This document shows, one piece after another, positions 36,302 through 45,048 of a DNA stretch of 64,000 nucleotides. A program made the position numbers and the translations under genes. A model generated the notes under the pieces. The model saw only the letters and a program-made list of their open reading frames with translations, was not told the DNA's origin and searched no databases. How positions within the stretch are numbered: position 1 is the first letter of the stretch; every line of letters starts with the position of its first letter. This stretch comes from CAIKMD01 sp963740675 (GTDB lineage: Bacteria > Pseudomonadota > Alphaproteobacteria > ATCC43930 > CGMCC-115725): contig CAVUFS010000004.1 in assembly GCA_963740675.1 (NCBI GenBank), positions 930,001 to 994,000 on the forward strand. The letters are read 5' to 3'.

Positions 36302-37153
36302 CTAATGGGCGAGAATCACCGGAATATCGGCTTCCATAATGATGTGGCGGGTCGCGCCGCCGAAGATCATCTGGCGCAGCCGGCTTTGCGTATAGGCGCC
36401 CTTCACCAGAAGATCGCAGCCCACCAGTTTCGCCTCGGTGAGGAATTTCTCGCCCGCGAGGTGATTGGCCGCCGACAGCATGCGAAAGGTCGCGCCGATA
36501 CCGCGCCGGCGTAGCGCCGCGGCGAGATCGTCCCCCGACGGGCCAGGCTGCATCGCGCCGTCGACCGACAGCACTTCGACTTTGCTGGCAAGGGCGAGAT
36601 AAGGCATCGACAGCGCCACGGTGCGCGCGGTCTCGGTGCTGCCGTTCCACGCGATGACGATGTTCTCGCCGATGGTCTTGGGCGTGGTCGGCGGCGCCAT
36701 CAGCACCGGCCTTCCGCTTTCGAAGAGCGCATCTTCGAGCGTCGCCTCGGCGAGCGAAGCGAGCTTCGTCGGCCGCTCGACCACGATCAGGTCGAAGACG
36801 CGGCCGAGCGATCCGACCACAGCGTTCTGACGACCGGACTCTTCGCGCCATTCGGCACTGACGCCTTGCGCCGGCGCCGTTTCCTCGGCGGTGACCGGCA
36901 CGTTATGGCTGCGCATGAAATTATCGAACAAAGCGCGCGCCGCGACACGCCGGTCGTGACCCTCGCGCTCCAGCGTGCGATCGACCTCGGATGAGACCGA
37001 GAAGCCCATCTCGCCACCGAATACCACCGCATATTCCGTCGTGAGCGCGTTGAGACCGATCACGCGTCCGTCGAATTTGCGGGCAGCCAATAACGCGGTT
37101 TCGAGCACAGGGGCCGCGGTGCCGTCGCCGACGACCGTCAACAAGGTTCTCAT
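36302..37153 (-). CDS. Tandem universal stress protein (UspA) domains
   Basis: 283 residues in two UspA-like halves. The second half (VIAWNGSTETARTVALSMPYL ... LLVKGAYTQSRLRQMIFGGATRH) holds the G-2x-G-9x-G(S/T)-type nucleotide motif as GAYTQSRLRQMIFGGATRHI; the first half is degenerate. Typical stress-resistance protein of unknown biochemical activity in alphaproteobacteria. Confidence 0.85.
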   Translation of the reverse strand: MRTLLTVVGDGTAAPVLETALLAARKFDGRVIGLNALTTEYAVVFGGEMGFSVSSEVDRTLEREGHDRRVAARALFDNFMRSHNVPVTAEETAPAQGVSAEWREESGRQNAVVGSLGRVFDLIVVERPTKLASLAEATLEDALFESGRPVLMAPPTTPKTIGENIVIAWNGSTETARTVALSMPYLALASKVEVLSVDGAMQPGPSGDDLAAALRRRGIGATFRMLSAANHLAGEKFLTEAKLVGCDLLVKGAYTQSRLRQMIFGGATRHIIMEADIPVILAH

Positions 37154-37307
37154 GCCTACCCCGTTCGCCTAGTGCAGCGGGATGCTGCGTTCGTCGCCGA
37201 TTATATCCAAGCCCGCGGCTAAAGCCCAAACTCTTCGCGCTGCTTGCGTACCCTTTCCGGAACCGCAAAAGTGATGCCTAACAAAGATGCAAGGAAGGGA
37301 GGAACTC

Positions 37308-37691
37308 ATGAAGATCCACAACCCGACGACCGTCGCGCCCGGCGCTGGCTACAGCCACGGTATCGAGCTGCCGCCCAATACCCGGGTCCTTCATTGCGCC
37401 GGCCAGCTCGGCCTTAAAACCGATGGCAGCTTCGCCTCGGACGACATTCGCGGCCAGGCGGAGCAGGCTTGGCGCAATATCGGCGCCGTACTGGGTTCCG
37501 CCGGCATGGGCTATGAGAATATCGTCAAGCTCACGCATTACCTGACGCGGCGGGAGGATATTCCCGCCTATCGCGAAGTGCGGGCCCAGTTCCTCGGCAA
37601 GCTTGCGCCGGCGTCGACGCTGTTGGTCATCTCGGCCTTGGCGCGGCCCGAAGCCTTGATCGAGGTCGAGGTCGTCGCCGCGAAGGAATAG
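37308..37691 (+). CDS. RidA-family protein (YjgF/YER057c/UK114)
   Basis: 127 residues from the ATG at 37308, preceded by AAGGGAGGA. RVLHCAGQLGLKTDG and GMGYENIVKLTHYLTRREDI, then ARPEALIEVEVVA, match the Rid fold. Canonical RidA enzymes hydrolyse reactive enamines/imines; the substrate Arg is not at the expected place (the C-terminal segment reads ALARPEALIEVEVVA), so it may lie in another Rid subgroup. Confidence 0.82.
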   Translation: MKIHNPTTVAPGAGYSHGIELPPNTRVLHCAGQLGLKTDGSFASDDIRGQAEQAWRNIGAVLGSAGMGYENIVKLTHYLTRREDIPAYREVRAQFLGKLAPASTLLVISALARPEALIEVEVVAAKE

Positions 37692-37803
37692 TTAGACGCC
37701 GCAAAGGAATAGTTAGGCGCGGCGATAATAGCGCCGACCGGCGGCACCGCGCCGCGGCATCTCCGCTGCTTCTTCCTCGAGCAGCAGCTCGTCTTCGTCG
37801 TCC

Positions 37804-38178
37804 TTATAAGACAGGGGCGGCAGCGCGCATGCGCCGATCATTCGCGGCGGGGCGGCGGCCGATCGGCCGGCCGATCATCTCGAGCGGCACGCTTTCCGCC
37901 TCGTCAAAAGATTCGATCAGCGCGCCGGAATGCATCCGCCGATACGGGCCGATAGTGAAAACCGCGACGACGCAGCCGGTCACCACGCCCCACATCAGCG
38001 AAATGCCGAGCACGATCTCCTGCGCGCCCGAATCCGGCGGGAACATCGAGACCACCGGCGAGGTCGCAACCATCAGTACGGTCACGACGAAGATGCCGGC
38101 GATGAGCGAGAGCGCGAAGAAGAGTCCGCAGACGGCGAGATCGCCGAGCCCCGTAGCTGAAGGAGAAGAGTTCCGCAT
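37804..38178 (-). CDS. Small membrane protein of unknown function
   Basis: 124 residues from the ATG at 38178. Two long hydrophobic segments, LAVCGLFFALSLIAGIFVVTV (about 14-34) and IVLGISLMWGVVTGCVVAVF (about 55-74). No family recognised. Immediately after its stop, another frame reads ACALPPLSYKDDEDE, LLLEEEAAEMPRRG and AAGRRYYRRA, which looks protein-like; this gene may itself be frameshifted at about 37841-37860, with an acidic tail ending at 37713. Confidence 0.5.
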   Translation of the reverse strand: MRNSSPSATGLGDLAVCGLFFALSLIAGIFVVTVLMVATSPVVSMFPPDSGAQEIVLGISLMWGVVTGCVVAVFTIGPYRRMHSGALIESFDEAESVPLEMIGRPIGRRPAANDRRMRAAAPVL

Positions 38179-38428
38179 GACTGCCTGCCCGATCGCCGGT
38201 CCTGAGGGCCGCGCGATCCTGTTAAGGTTAACTGTGCAATCGATACGCTCCGGTGCGCGCAATTTCAAGAAAAATATAGTTAAATCAATTAGTTAACTTA
38301 ATAATTCGTCAGAAAGTTATGGTTAACGTGGGGGTTTCGTCGGAAGGTTTGACGAACGAGCGCGTGCTGTCGCGAGAAGCGACGCCTGACGGAAACCGAT
38401 AGAGAGAAAGAGAGAAGGCTATCGCGAC

Positions 38429-39556
38429 TCAGCGGCCGCCATAGCCTTCATCGGCAAGGTTCAGCAGCGGGAAAGCGCTGAATACATGCGGGATCGTCAC
38501 CGACGGCGCCGCCGCGACATGGCTGCGTGTCACCTCATGGAAGCCGGTGCAGCCGATGAGGCTAAGGCAGGTACGGATCTCGCTCTCCAAGATCTCGAGC
38601 ACGCGCGCGACACCGTCGCCGCCCGCAGCCGCCAGGCCGTAAAGATAGATACGGCCGATCGCGACGGTGTTGGCGCCGAGCGCGATCGCCTTCACGACAT
38701 CGGTGCCGCGATAGAAGCCGCCATCGACGATGATCTGCGCCCGGCCGCGCACCGCCTCCACCACCTCGGGCAGGATGTCGAGCGTGCCGCGCACATGATC
38801 GAGCTGCCGCCCGCCATGATTGGTGATGTAGATGCCGTCGACGCCGTGATCGCAGGCGATCGCCGCGTCCTCGCCGGTTTGAATGCCTTTCAGGATCAGC
38901 GGCAGCTTGCTGCCGTGTTTGTCCTTGAAGCGCTTCACCTCGGACCAGGACAGCGATTGCTGCCGGTTATCGCCGCCATCGTTGATCATCGAGCGATTGG
39001 ATACACGCCGCGCGATGTCGCGCTCGCGCCGGCCATAGACGGCACTGTCGATCGTGTAGCAGAAGGCTTCGTAACCGGCGTCGACGGCGCGATCGACGAT
39101 CTCGTCGGTCATGCTGTCGGGGCCGCGGCGATAGAGCTGGAAAAATTTCCGCCCATTCGCCGCTTTCGCCGTCCCTTCCAGACCCGGTTCGCTGACCGAG
39201 CTCAGCATCTGCGGGATGCCGAACTGTGTCGCGCCGCGCGCGACGGGCGCGGCGCCTTCGGGATCGAGACGCTCGAGCCCGCCGACGGGCGCCAGCATGA
39301 CCGGCAAGCGCGCCTTCTTGCCCATCACCGTGCCGGAACAATCGGTGCCGGTGATGTCGTTCAGCACCCGCGGCCGGAAGGCGACGCTGTCGATCGCATA
39401 GCGATTGCGCTTCAGCGTCGTCTCGGTCTCGGCAGCGCCGACGACATAGTCCCAGGTCGTGGGAGCGAGCTTGAACCGCGCTGCTTTGACGAATTCATGC
39501 AGCGACTCGAACTTGCCTTGCAGGCCGCTTGAATTGCGGCGCGGTTCCTCAGCCAT
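38429..39556 (-). CDS. FMN-dependent alpha-hydroxy-acid dehydrogenase (LldD family)
   Basis: 375 residues. The TIM barrel pattern is clear: IYITNHGGRQLDHVRGTLDIL includes the catalytic His within HGGRQLD, and IIVDGGFYRGTDVVKAIALGA follows. The family oxidises L-lactate, mandelate or glycolate using FMN. The substrate cannot be read, and the usual membrane-binding segment is weak. Confidence 0.87.
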   Translation of the reverse strand: MAEEPRRNSSGLQGKFESLHEFVKAARFKLAPTTWDYVVGAAETETTLKRNRYAIDSVAFRPRVLNDITGTDCSGTVMGKKARLPVMLAPVGGLERLDPEGAAPVARGATQFGIPQMLSSVSEPGLEGTAKAANGRKFFQLYRRGPDSMTDEIVDRAVDAGYEAFCYTIDSAVYGRRERDIARRVSNRSMINDGGDNRQQSLSWSEVKRFKDKHGSKLPLILKGIQTGEDAAIACDHGVDGIYITNHGGRQLDHVRGTLDILPEVVEAVRGRAQIIVDGGFYRGTDVVKAIALGANTVAIGRIYLYGLAAAGGDGVARVLEILESEIRTCLSLIGCTGFHEVTRSHVAAAPSVTIPHVFSAFPLLNLADEGYGGR

Positions 39557-39605
39557 CTCACCCCTCCCCGATCGCGTTCCTCGTTAACCGGTCGCCAGGC
39601 GCCCC

Positions 39606-40088
39606 CTAACCGTGGGCGTCCAGTTTCTTGCCGCTCTTGGTGGTCACCGGCTTCGCGTAAATCAGCGAGAAGGCGATGACGCAGGGCTCTTTGCCGCGAT
39701 TGATCCAGTTATGGACCGTGCCGCGCTGCACCAGGATATCGCCGGCCTTCAGGTGAACGACGGTGCCGTCGAGATCCATGTCGATCTCGCCCGAGATGAC
39801 GACGGCGTAGTCGATCGAGTCCGTGCGGTGATTGCGCGGTGTGACACCCGGATCGAAACGCACGACGCGGAGCACGGTGCCGTTATCGAGCGTCGTCGCC
39901 GTCTTGCGCTTGGCTTCATCCTCGGAGCCGTCATTGCTGATCGGCCAGCCTTCGGTGGTCCAAACGACGCAAGAGGTGGCGCCCGGCCGTCCAACCGAGA
40001 CCTCTTTGCCGATCTCGTCATAGAGCACGACCGCCTTGCCATTGGCATCATGCCCGGTCACCACGCGACGGATTTGAAAATCGCTCAT
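39606..40088 (-). CDS. Cupin-domain protein
   Basis: 160 residues from the ATG at 40088 (MSDFQIRRVVTGHDANGKAV). One cupin domain: RTDSIDYAVVISGEIDMDLDG, then LKAGDILVQRGTVHNWINRG, with the His of TVHNW. The paired N-terminal half, about 70 residues, is typical of oxidoreductase-associated cupins. Lies 49 bases downstream of the dehydrogenase, and may be co-transcribed with it. Confidence 0.8.
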   Translation of the reverse strand: MSDFQIRRVVTGHDANGKAVVLYDEIGKEVSVGRPGATSCVVWTTEGWPISNDGSEDEAKRKTATTLDNGTVLRVVRFDPGVTPRNHRTDSIDYAVVISGEIDMDLDGTVVHLKAGDILVQRGTVHNWINRGKEPCVIAFSLIYAKPVTTKSGKKLDAHG

Positions 40089-40248
40089 CACTGCCTCCCT
40101 CGAATTGATCGTGCGCATCTATTTTGGTTTGCAGCGCCGCCGTCAAGGCACGATGCATGCCCAGAGCGCTCTCCGATCGCGGATAAGCATGCGCGCGCGG
40201 ATCGTTTTGAGTGAATTTCGTCGTCGATTGAGCGCCGCGCGGGGTCAC

Positions 40249-40257
40249 TTATCCACA
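40249..40257 (+). other. Single DnaA-box consensus (TTATCCACA)
   Basis: Exact nine-base match to the DnaA box consensus, followed by an AT-richer stretch to about 40320. No second box was found within the neighbouring kilobase, so this alone does not make an origin. Confidence 0.4.
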
Positions 40258-40376
40258 CCCCACATGTAGCGATTTCACAATCTTGCTACACAATTTCTGG
40301 GAGCGGTGGTAAATTTTTCTGGGGTGAATGCATTGGATGGGCCGATGCAGAACCCATCGATAAGAGGAAAGCCATC

Positions 40377-40436
40377 ATGGCAGCAAAGAGAAAGGCCAAG
40401 AAGAAGGCCAAGTCAAAGAAGAAGAAGAAAAAGTAG
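40377..40436 (+). CDS. 19-residue lysine-rich microprotein
   Basis: ATG at 40377 encodes MAAKRKAKKKAKSKKKKKK then TAG at 40434. AAGAGGAA lies eight bases upstream, a good Shine-Dalgarno. The composition is histone-H1-tail-like (Lys/Ala). Downstream come a long hairpin (40466-40509) and a textbook intrinsic terminator (40530-40560), making a compact transcription unit. It could be a genuine DNA/RNA-binding microprotein, a leader, or a small RNA with a chance frame. Confidence 0.4.
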   Translation: MAAKRKAKKKAKSKKKKKK

Positions 40437-40465
40437 GGCTTCTTTAAGTTCAGCCTCTACCCATG

Positions 40466-40509
40466 GCGGGGCTGCTCCCGAGCGAAGGAAAGCTCAGGGG
40501 CAGCCCCGC
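40466..40509 (+). other. Long imperfect hairpin downstream of the lysine microprotein
   Basis: GCGGGGCTGC-TCCC-GAGC pairs with GCTC-AGGG-GCAGCCCCGC across a GAAGGAAA loop: about 17 pairs with one or two bulges. No T-run follows immediately, so it is more likely a structured RNA element than a terminator by itself. Confidence 0.6.
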
Positions 40510-40529
40510 TAACATTTTGGGCGATGCGT

Positions 40530-40560
40530 CGCGCGGCAAAATCAGCCGCGCGTTTTTCTT
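40530..40560 (+). terminator. Rho-independent terminator
   Basis: CGCGCGGC-AAAATCA-GCCGCGCG, eight perfect GC pairs, followed by TTTTTCTTTTC. The strongest intrinsic terminator seen in the window; it belongs to a plus-strand transcript covering the lysine-rich frame. Confidence 0.9.
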
Positions 40561-41257
40561 TTCAGAGCACGACGCACGCGTCGATTTTTATCTGCGAAAT
40601 TTCGCGCGCTTCATCACCAAGCAAACACATCACGCAGCGTATCGCGCGCATATCGCGAACAACGCGCGACGCGCGACGCGCGAAAAGTCCGTAATTTATG
40701 CGGGTTTGCGCGCTATAGCGCAGCATAAGAAAACAAGATCGAACAACGCATCGTCACGCGCATCGCATCATCGATGTGCGGCGAAAATTTTTCGCCGCAC
40801 GATGCGTTGAACGATCGTGCAACACGTTGCGCATCATCGCGCGCGCAAAAAATTTTCGCGCGCATCGATGATGCTCCGGTCACGCGATGATGATCGCGCG
40901 CATCGATCACGCGCGCGCGATCGCATCATCGAATTGATCATCGCCGATCGACGAATCGATCGCGCGACGGTGCAGCAGCGCAGGAGAATCGTGTCGACGG
41001 ATCGTCGCGACGGAGAGATCGCGCATCGGGTCCAAAACCGCCCTTCCGACCCCGAATCCGCGACTCGCGGGGAAACGGGTCGTTTCGGGTCGTTTTTCAC
41101 CCCCGATCGAGCGCCCGATGACCCCTCATCACCCTTTTGCGATGACGCGATGCATCACTGCAACACCCCGCGCCTGCGCGAACGACGTTAATGCGCGACC
41201 GATGATCGGATCGCAACGCAATCGATAATCGCCGCACGATGACGAGCACTGCACAGA
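40561..41257. repeat. Palindrome-rich non-coding region, CATCATCGATG/GCGCGC composition
   Basis: About 700 bases between the terminator and the rpmB terminator without a credible gene. Perfect palindrome GTGCGGCGAAAA-T-TTTTCGCCGCAC at 40776-40800; imperfect palindromes at 40831-40874 (GCATCATCG ... CGATGATGC around AAAAAATTTT) and 40885-40931 (CGATGATGATCGCGC ... GATCGCATCATCG). GCATCATCGATG recurs in both orientations, and tetramers GATC, CGCG and ATCG are strongly over-represented. Open frames here are Arg/His/Ala-rich by composition, with no family signal. Confidence 0.75.
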
Positions 41258-41291
41258 AATGAAAAGGGCCGGTGGTCACCCACCGGCCCTT
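41258..41291 (-). terminator. rpmB terminator
   Basis: AAGGGCCGGTGG-GTGA-CCACCGGCCCTT on the minus strand with a twelve-pair stem, followed by TTCATTTCT. Positioned 43 bases after the rpmB stop; the same stem could stop plus-strand transcription. Confidence 0.85.
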
Positions 41292-41333
41292 CGCATCGAT
41301 CGATCGATCGAAAAGTTTTACGCCTGCGAAAGT

Positions 41334-41633
41334 TTACGCCTGCGCTTGGCGCTTCGCTTGCGCGGCCTCGACGCGGCGCTTCAAGCGGCGCGCGTCAGCC
41401 GTGAGCTTCGAGTCCGACGTGCTGAGCAGATAGGCGTCGATGCCGCCATTGTGCTCGATGGTGCGGATCGCATTGGTGGTGAGACGCAGCTTCACCGCAT
41501 GACCGAGCGCATCGCTCAACACGGAGCCGTATTGCAGGTTCGGCAGGAACCGGCGCTTCGTCTTGTTGTTGGCATGGCTGACGTTATTTCCCGTCTGAAC
41601 GCCTTTGCCCGTGATAACGCAACGCCGCGACAT
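41334..41633 (-). CDS. rpmB: 50S ribosomal protein L28
   Basis: 99 residues, starting MSRRCVITGKGVQTGNNVSH, followed by NKTKRRFLPNL, typical of the alphaproteobacterial L28 (longer C-terminus than E. coli's 78 residues). Component of the large ribosomal subunit. Stand-alone gene with its own terminator. Confidence 0.97.
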   Translation of the reverse strand: MSRRCVITGKGVQTGNNVSHANNKTKRRFLPNLQYGSVLSDALGHAVKLRLTTNAIRTIEHNGGIDAYLLSTSDSKLTADARRLKRRVEAAQAKRQAQA

Positions 41634-41747
41634 ATTAATAACCTCGTTTGGGAAGGCGCGGTTTTACGGGAATCGGCCTCGCCGGTCAAGCCGGCCCAAC
41701 GCCGCATGAATGCCGCGGCAATGCCGTCGCCCTGGCCAAAAATGGCG

Positions 41748-43637
41748 CTATTCCGCCACCGCGACCGGGTGAGCGGCCTCGGGCGGGTCTCCGACGATCG
41801 CCGCAAGCTCGGCCGCGCGCTGGTCGGCCTCCTGCTGGCGGCGCCACATCGCCGCATACATGCCGTTATGGGCGATGAGCTGGGCATGGTTACCGCGCTC
41901 GATGATGCGGCCGTCATCGATCACCAGGATCTCGTCGGCATGGATCACCGTCGAGAGACGATGCGCGATCATCAAGGTCGTACGGTTCTCAGCCACCTCT
42001 TCGAGACTCGCCTGGATTTCGCGCTCGGTATGGGTATCGAGCGCCGACGTCGCCTCATCGAAGAGAAGAATACGCGGCTCTTTGAGGATGACGCGCGCAA
42101 TCGCAACGCGCTGCTTCTCGCCCCCCGAGAGCTTCAGGCCGCGCTCGCCCACCGGCGAGTGATAGCCATCGGGCAATGCGCGCACGAAATCATGGATATG
42201 CGCGTGACGCGCCGCCCCCTCGACCTCTTCGGTCGGCGCGCCCGGCCGGCCATAAGCGATGTTGTAGAAGACGCTGTCGTTGAACAGCACCGTATCTTGC
42301 GGCACGACGCCGATCGTGCGGCGCAGCGAGTCCTGCGTCACGTCGCGGATGTCCTGCCCATCGATGCGGATCGCGCCTTCATTCACATCGTAGAAGCGGA
42401 ACAGCAGGCGCGAGATGGTCGACTTGCCGGCGCCCGACGGGCCGACGATGGCCAGCGTGCCGCCGGGTGCGACACGGAACGACACGTCTTTGAGGATCGG
42501 CCGGCGCGGATCGTAAGCGAAGGAGACGTGATCGAAGACCACCTCGCCGCGCGACACTTGCAACGCCGACGCGCCAGGCTTGTCCTCGACCTCGGGCTGC
42601 ACCTGCAGCAGGCGGAACATCGCTTCGAGATCGGTCAGCGCCTGCTTGATGTTGCGATAGACCATGCCGAGCACGTTGAGCGGCTGGTAGAGCTGCACGA
42701 GATAGGAATTCACCAGCACGAAATCGCCGACCGTCATGCGGCCGGCGGTGACGCCGTCGGCCGCGAGCAGCATCACGCCAACGAGGCCGCAAGCGATGAT
42801 CGAGCCTTGGCCGATATTGAGGAAGGAAAGCGTGTGCTGGCTGCGCACCGCGGCTTGCTCATAAGCCTGAAGCGCGACATCGAAGCGCCGCGCCTCATGC
42901 TCTTCATTGGCGAAATATTTGACGGTCTCGTAGTTGAGCAGACTGTCGATCGCCTTGGTGTTGGCCTCGCTGTCGCGCTCGTTCATCTCGCGGCGATATT
43001 GCAGCCGCCAATCAGTGACGATGAAGGTGAAGATGACGTAGGCGACGATCGTGCCGAACGTCACCGCCGCGAAGGTCCACTCGTAGAGACCCCAGAGGAT
43101 CGAGCAGACGAGGATGATTTCGAACATCGTCGGCACGAAGCTGAAGAGGAAATAGTCGAGCAGGAATTCGGTGCCGCGGACGCCGCGCTCGACCGAGCGC
43201 GAGAGGCCGCCGGTCTGGCGCTCGAGATGGAAGCGCAGCGACAGCGCGTGGAGATGGCGAAAGGTGGTAAGCGCGAAAGTGCGCACCGCGCGCTGCCCGA
43301 CCTTGGCGAAGACTGCATCGCGCAGCTCGGCGAGGCTTTGCGAGCCGACGCGCGCGATGCCGTAGCCGATGATCAGCGCCACCGGCACGGCGAGAATCAG
43401 CGCCTTGCCCGGCGTCAACGCATCGACCGCGTGCTTGTAGAGCATCGGCACGTAGACATTGCAGGTCTTGGCGACGATCAGCAGGCCGACCGCGATCATC
43501 ACGCGCACACGCAGCTCGGTGCTGTTGCGCGGCCAGAGATAGGGCAGCAGCTTGGAGACGGCTTTCAGCTCGTCCTTGAAGCCGACCTCGCTGACCCGGT
43601 CGATCCGCCGGCGTTGCCCGCCGCGGTCTCTGCTCAT
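41748..43637 (-). CDS. Atm1/HMT1-type ABC exporter
   Basis: 629 residues from the ATG at 43637 (a TTG two codons upstream is also in frame). N-terminal six-helix membrane domain with the Atm1-type NVYVPMLYKHAVDAL and SRSVERGVRGTEFLL, then ATPase: Walker A VGPSGAGKST, signature LSGGEKQR, Walker B ILLFDEATSALD, H-loop AHRLST. Atm1-like bacterial proteins export glutathione-linked sulfur or heavy-metal conjugates. Downstream of, and nearly abutting, the MFS gene. Confidence 0.9.
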   Translation of the reverse strand: MSRDRGGQRRRIDRVSEVGFKDELKAVSKLLPYLWPRNSTELRVRVMIAVGLLIVAKTCNVYVPMLYKHAVDALTPGKALILAVPVALIIGYGIARVGSQSLAELRDAVFAKVGQRAVRTFALTTFRHLHALSLRFHLERQTGGLSRSVERGVRGTEFLLDYFLFSFVPTMFEIILVCSILWGLYEWTFAAVTFGTIVAYVIFTFIVTDWRLQYRREMNERDSEANTKAIDSLLNYETVKYFANEEHEARRFDVALQAYEQAAVRSQHTLSFLNIGQGSIIACGLVGVMLLAADGVTAGRMTVGDFVLVNSYLVQLYQPLNVLGMVYRNIKQALTDLEAMFRLLQVQPEVEDKPGASALQVSRGEVVFDHVSFAYDPRRPILKDVSFRVAPGGTLAIVGPSGAGKSTISRLLFRFYDVNEGAIRIDGQDIRDVTQDSLRRTIGVVPQDTVLFNDSVFYNIAYGRPGAPTEEVEGAARHAHIHDFVRALPDGYHSPVGERGLKLSGGEKQRVAIARVILKEPRILLFDEATSALDTHTEREIQASLEEVAENRTTLMIAHRLSTVIHADEILVIDDGRIIERGNHAQLIAHNGMYAAMWRRQQEADQRAAELAAIVGDPPEAAHPVAVAE

Positions 43638-43639
43638 GC

Positions 43640-44806
43640 TCAACGCGTTTTCTCCCCGCGCGGCAGGGCAGCGGCCATGAAAACGACCGCCACCATGATG
43701 ACCGCGCCGACATAATAAGGTGCGTCGCGCCCGGCCGCACCGTAGACGAAGCCGCCGATCAGCGGCCCGAGGATACGGGCAAGGCTCTGGCCCGACTGGT
43801 TCACGCCGAGAATACCGCCGCGCTCGGTCGATCCCGCGGCGCGCGAGACGAGACTCGTCATGGCGGGATTGAGGATGCCGAAGCCGATGGCGAGTAGCGC
43901 CATGTCGATGAGCAACAGGGGCAAATCGGTGCTGAACGGCAGACCCGCAAGGCCGAGTACCAGCAGTACCGAGCCAACCAGCACCATGCGCGGCTCGCCG
44001 AGCGAGCGCGACAGCCGGCCGACCAGCCCGCCCTGAACCAGGACCAGCACGATGCCGATATAAAAGAAGAGGAAGCCGACTTGCTGCGGCCCCCAGCCGA
44101 AGCCGCTATTCGCCCACAGCGCGAAAGTGCTCTCCATTCCGGCGAAAGCCGTCGTCGTCAGGAAGAACAAGATAATAAGGTGCCGGAGAGACGGCCGGGC
44201 GAAAGCCTCCTGCGCCAGCGCCCATCGGTGGGGTCCCCTGGCGGCGCGGCGATGCTCGGGCGACAGGCTCTCTTTCAGGATAATCACGGCGAGGACCAGC
44301 GCGATCGCGGAGAGGATCGCCGCGGCGAAGGCCGGGCGCGACAGGGTCGCCGCGCTCGCATCCGAGCCGGCGAGCAGCCCGCCGATCGCCGGGCCGAGGG
44401 TGAAACCGAGGCCAAACGACGCGCCGATCATGCCCATGCCCTTGGCACGGTTCTTCTCGTCGGTAACGTCGGTGATATAGGCCTGCGCCGCCGAGATATT
44501 GCCCGCCCCCGCCCCGGCCAGTAGCCGGGCCGCGAACAGCATCCAGAGCTGATCGGCGAAACCGAGCCAGAGATAAGAGAGAACCGAGCAGGTCAGGCTG
44601 ACCAGCAGGATCGGCTTACGGCCAAGCCGGTCCGACAGCCGGCCCCAGATCGGCGAGGCGAAGAATTGGGCAAAGGAATAGCACGCCATCATCGCCGTCA
44701 CCTCAAGCGGCGAAGCCGAGAATTTCAGCGCGTAGTACGGCAGCAGCGGAATCACGATCCCGAAGCCGACCAGGTCGATGAAGACGATGAGGAGGAGGAT
44801 AGCCAT
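43640..44806 (-). CDS. MFS transporter (TetA/drug efflux-like)
   Basis: 388 residues, about 12 membrane segments. Motif A as GRLSDRLGRKPILLVSL after the second helix and PAIGGLLAG (motif C region) indicate a drug:H+ antiporter. Exports unknown hydrophobic compounds. Only two bases separate its stop from the Atm1-like start, so both are probably transcribed together. Confidence 0.88.
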   Translation of the reverse strand: MAILLLIVFIDLVGFGIVIPLLPYYALKFSASPLEVTAMMACYSFAQFFASPIWGRLSDRLGRKPILLVSLTCSVLSYLWLGFADQLWMLFAARLLAGAGAGNISAAQAYITDVTDEKNRAKGMGMIGASFGLGFTLGPAIGGLLAGSDASAATLSRPAFAAAILSAIALVLAVIILKESLSPEHRRAARGPHRWALAQEAFARPSLRHLIILFFLTTTAFAGMESTFALWANSGFGWGPQQVGFLFFYIGIVLVLVQGGLVGRLSRSLGEPRMVLVGSVLLVLGLAGLPFSTDLPLLLIDMALLAIGFGILNPAMTSLVSRAAGSTERGGILGVNQSGQSLARILGPLIGGFVYGAAGRDAPYYVGAVIMVAVVFMAAALPRGEKTR

Positions 44807-45008
44807 TGCGGAACGGGTCGTTCCTTAGCGCGGATTCGCCCGGCAAGACAGGGGCATAGCGGCTAGCTCGCCATTCCTTGATTTGCGACTCGCGTGGCCA
44901 CGGTTGGTTTCGTTTCGGCGCAGCCAAAAACCCAAGTGACTGATCGGCCGTGCGAATTTGTTGGCTTCTCATCCGATTTGGGTTTTGTGTTTGCCATTGC
45001 ACGTAAGG

Positions 45009-45026
45009 ATTGTCGGTTCTGACAAT
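45009..45026. promoter_or_regulatory. Palindromic operator candidate (ATTGTC-N6-GACAAT)
   Basis: Perfect six-base arms, 22 bases ahead of the ATG of the first island gene. Its position just before an overlapping gene pair suggests an autoregulator site, but no regulator is shown to bind. Also includes a TTGTC/GACAA core often found in repressor sites. Confidence 0.4.
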
Positions 45027-45048
45027 AAATGCAAGCCTCGGCTTCGCC

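Noticed and set aside
40463..40810. Plus-strand frame of 115 codons across the terminator
   Set aside because: It reads through a strong intrinsic terminator and palindromes and has no family similarity; likely chance openness in GC-rich palindromic DNA.
40249..41257. Replication origin
   Set aside because: Only one DnaA box was seen; no dnaA, hemE, repABC or parAB nearby. Kept only as an isolated site.
41259..43715. A very long open frame (over 800 codons) opposite the Atm1-like exporter
   Set aside because: It covers a well-defined ABC gene in reverse, has Arg/His/Asp-rich sequence with no family motif, and arises from high GC at third positions.
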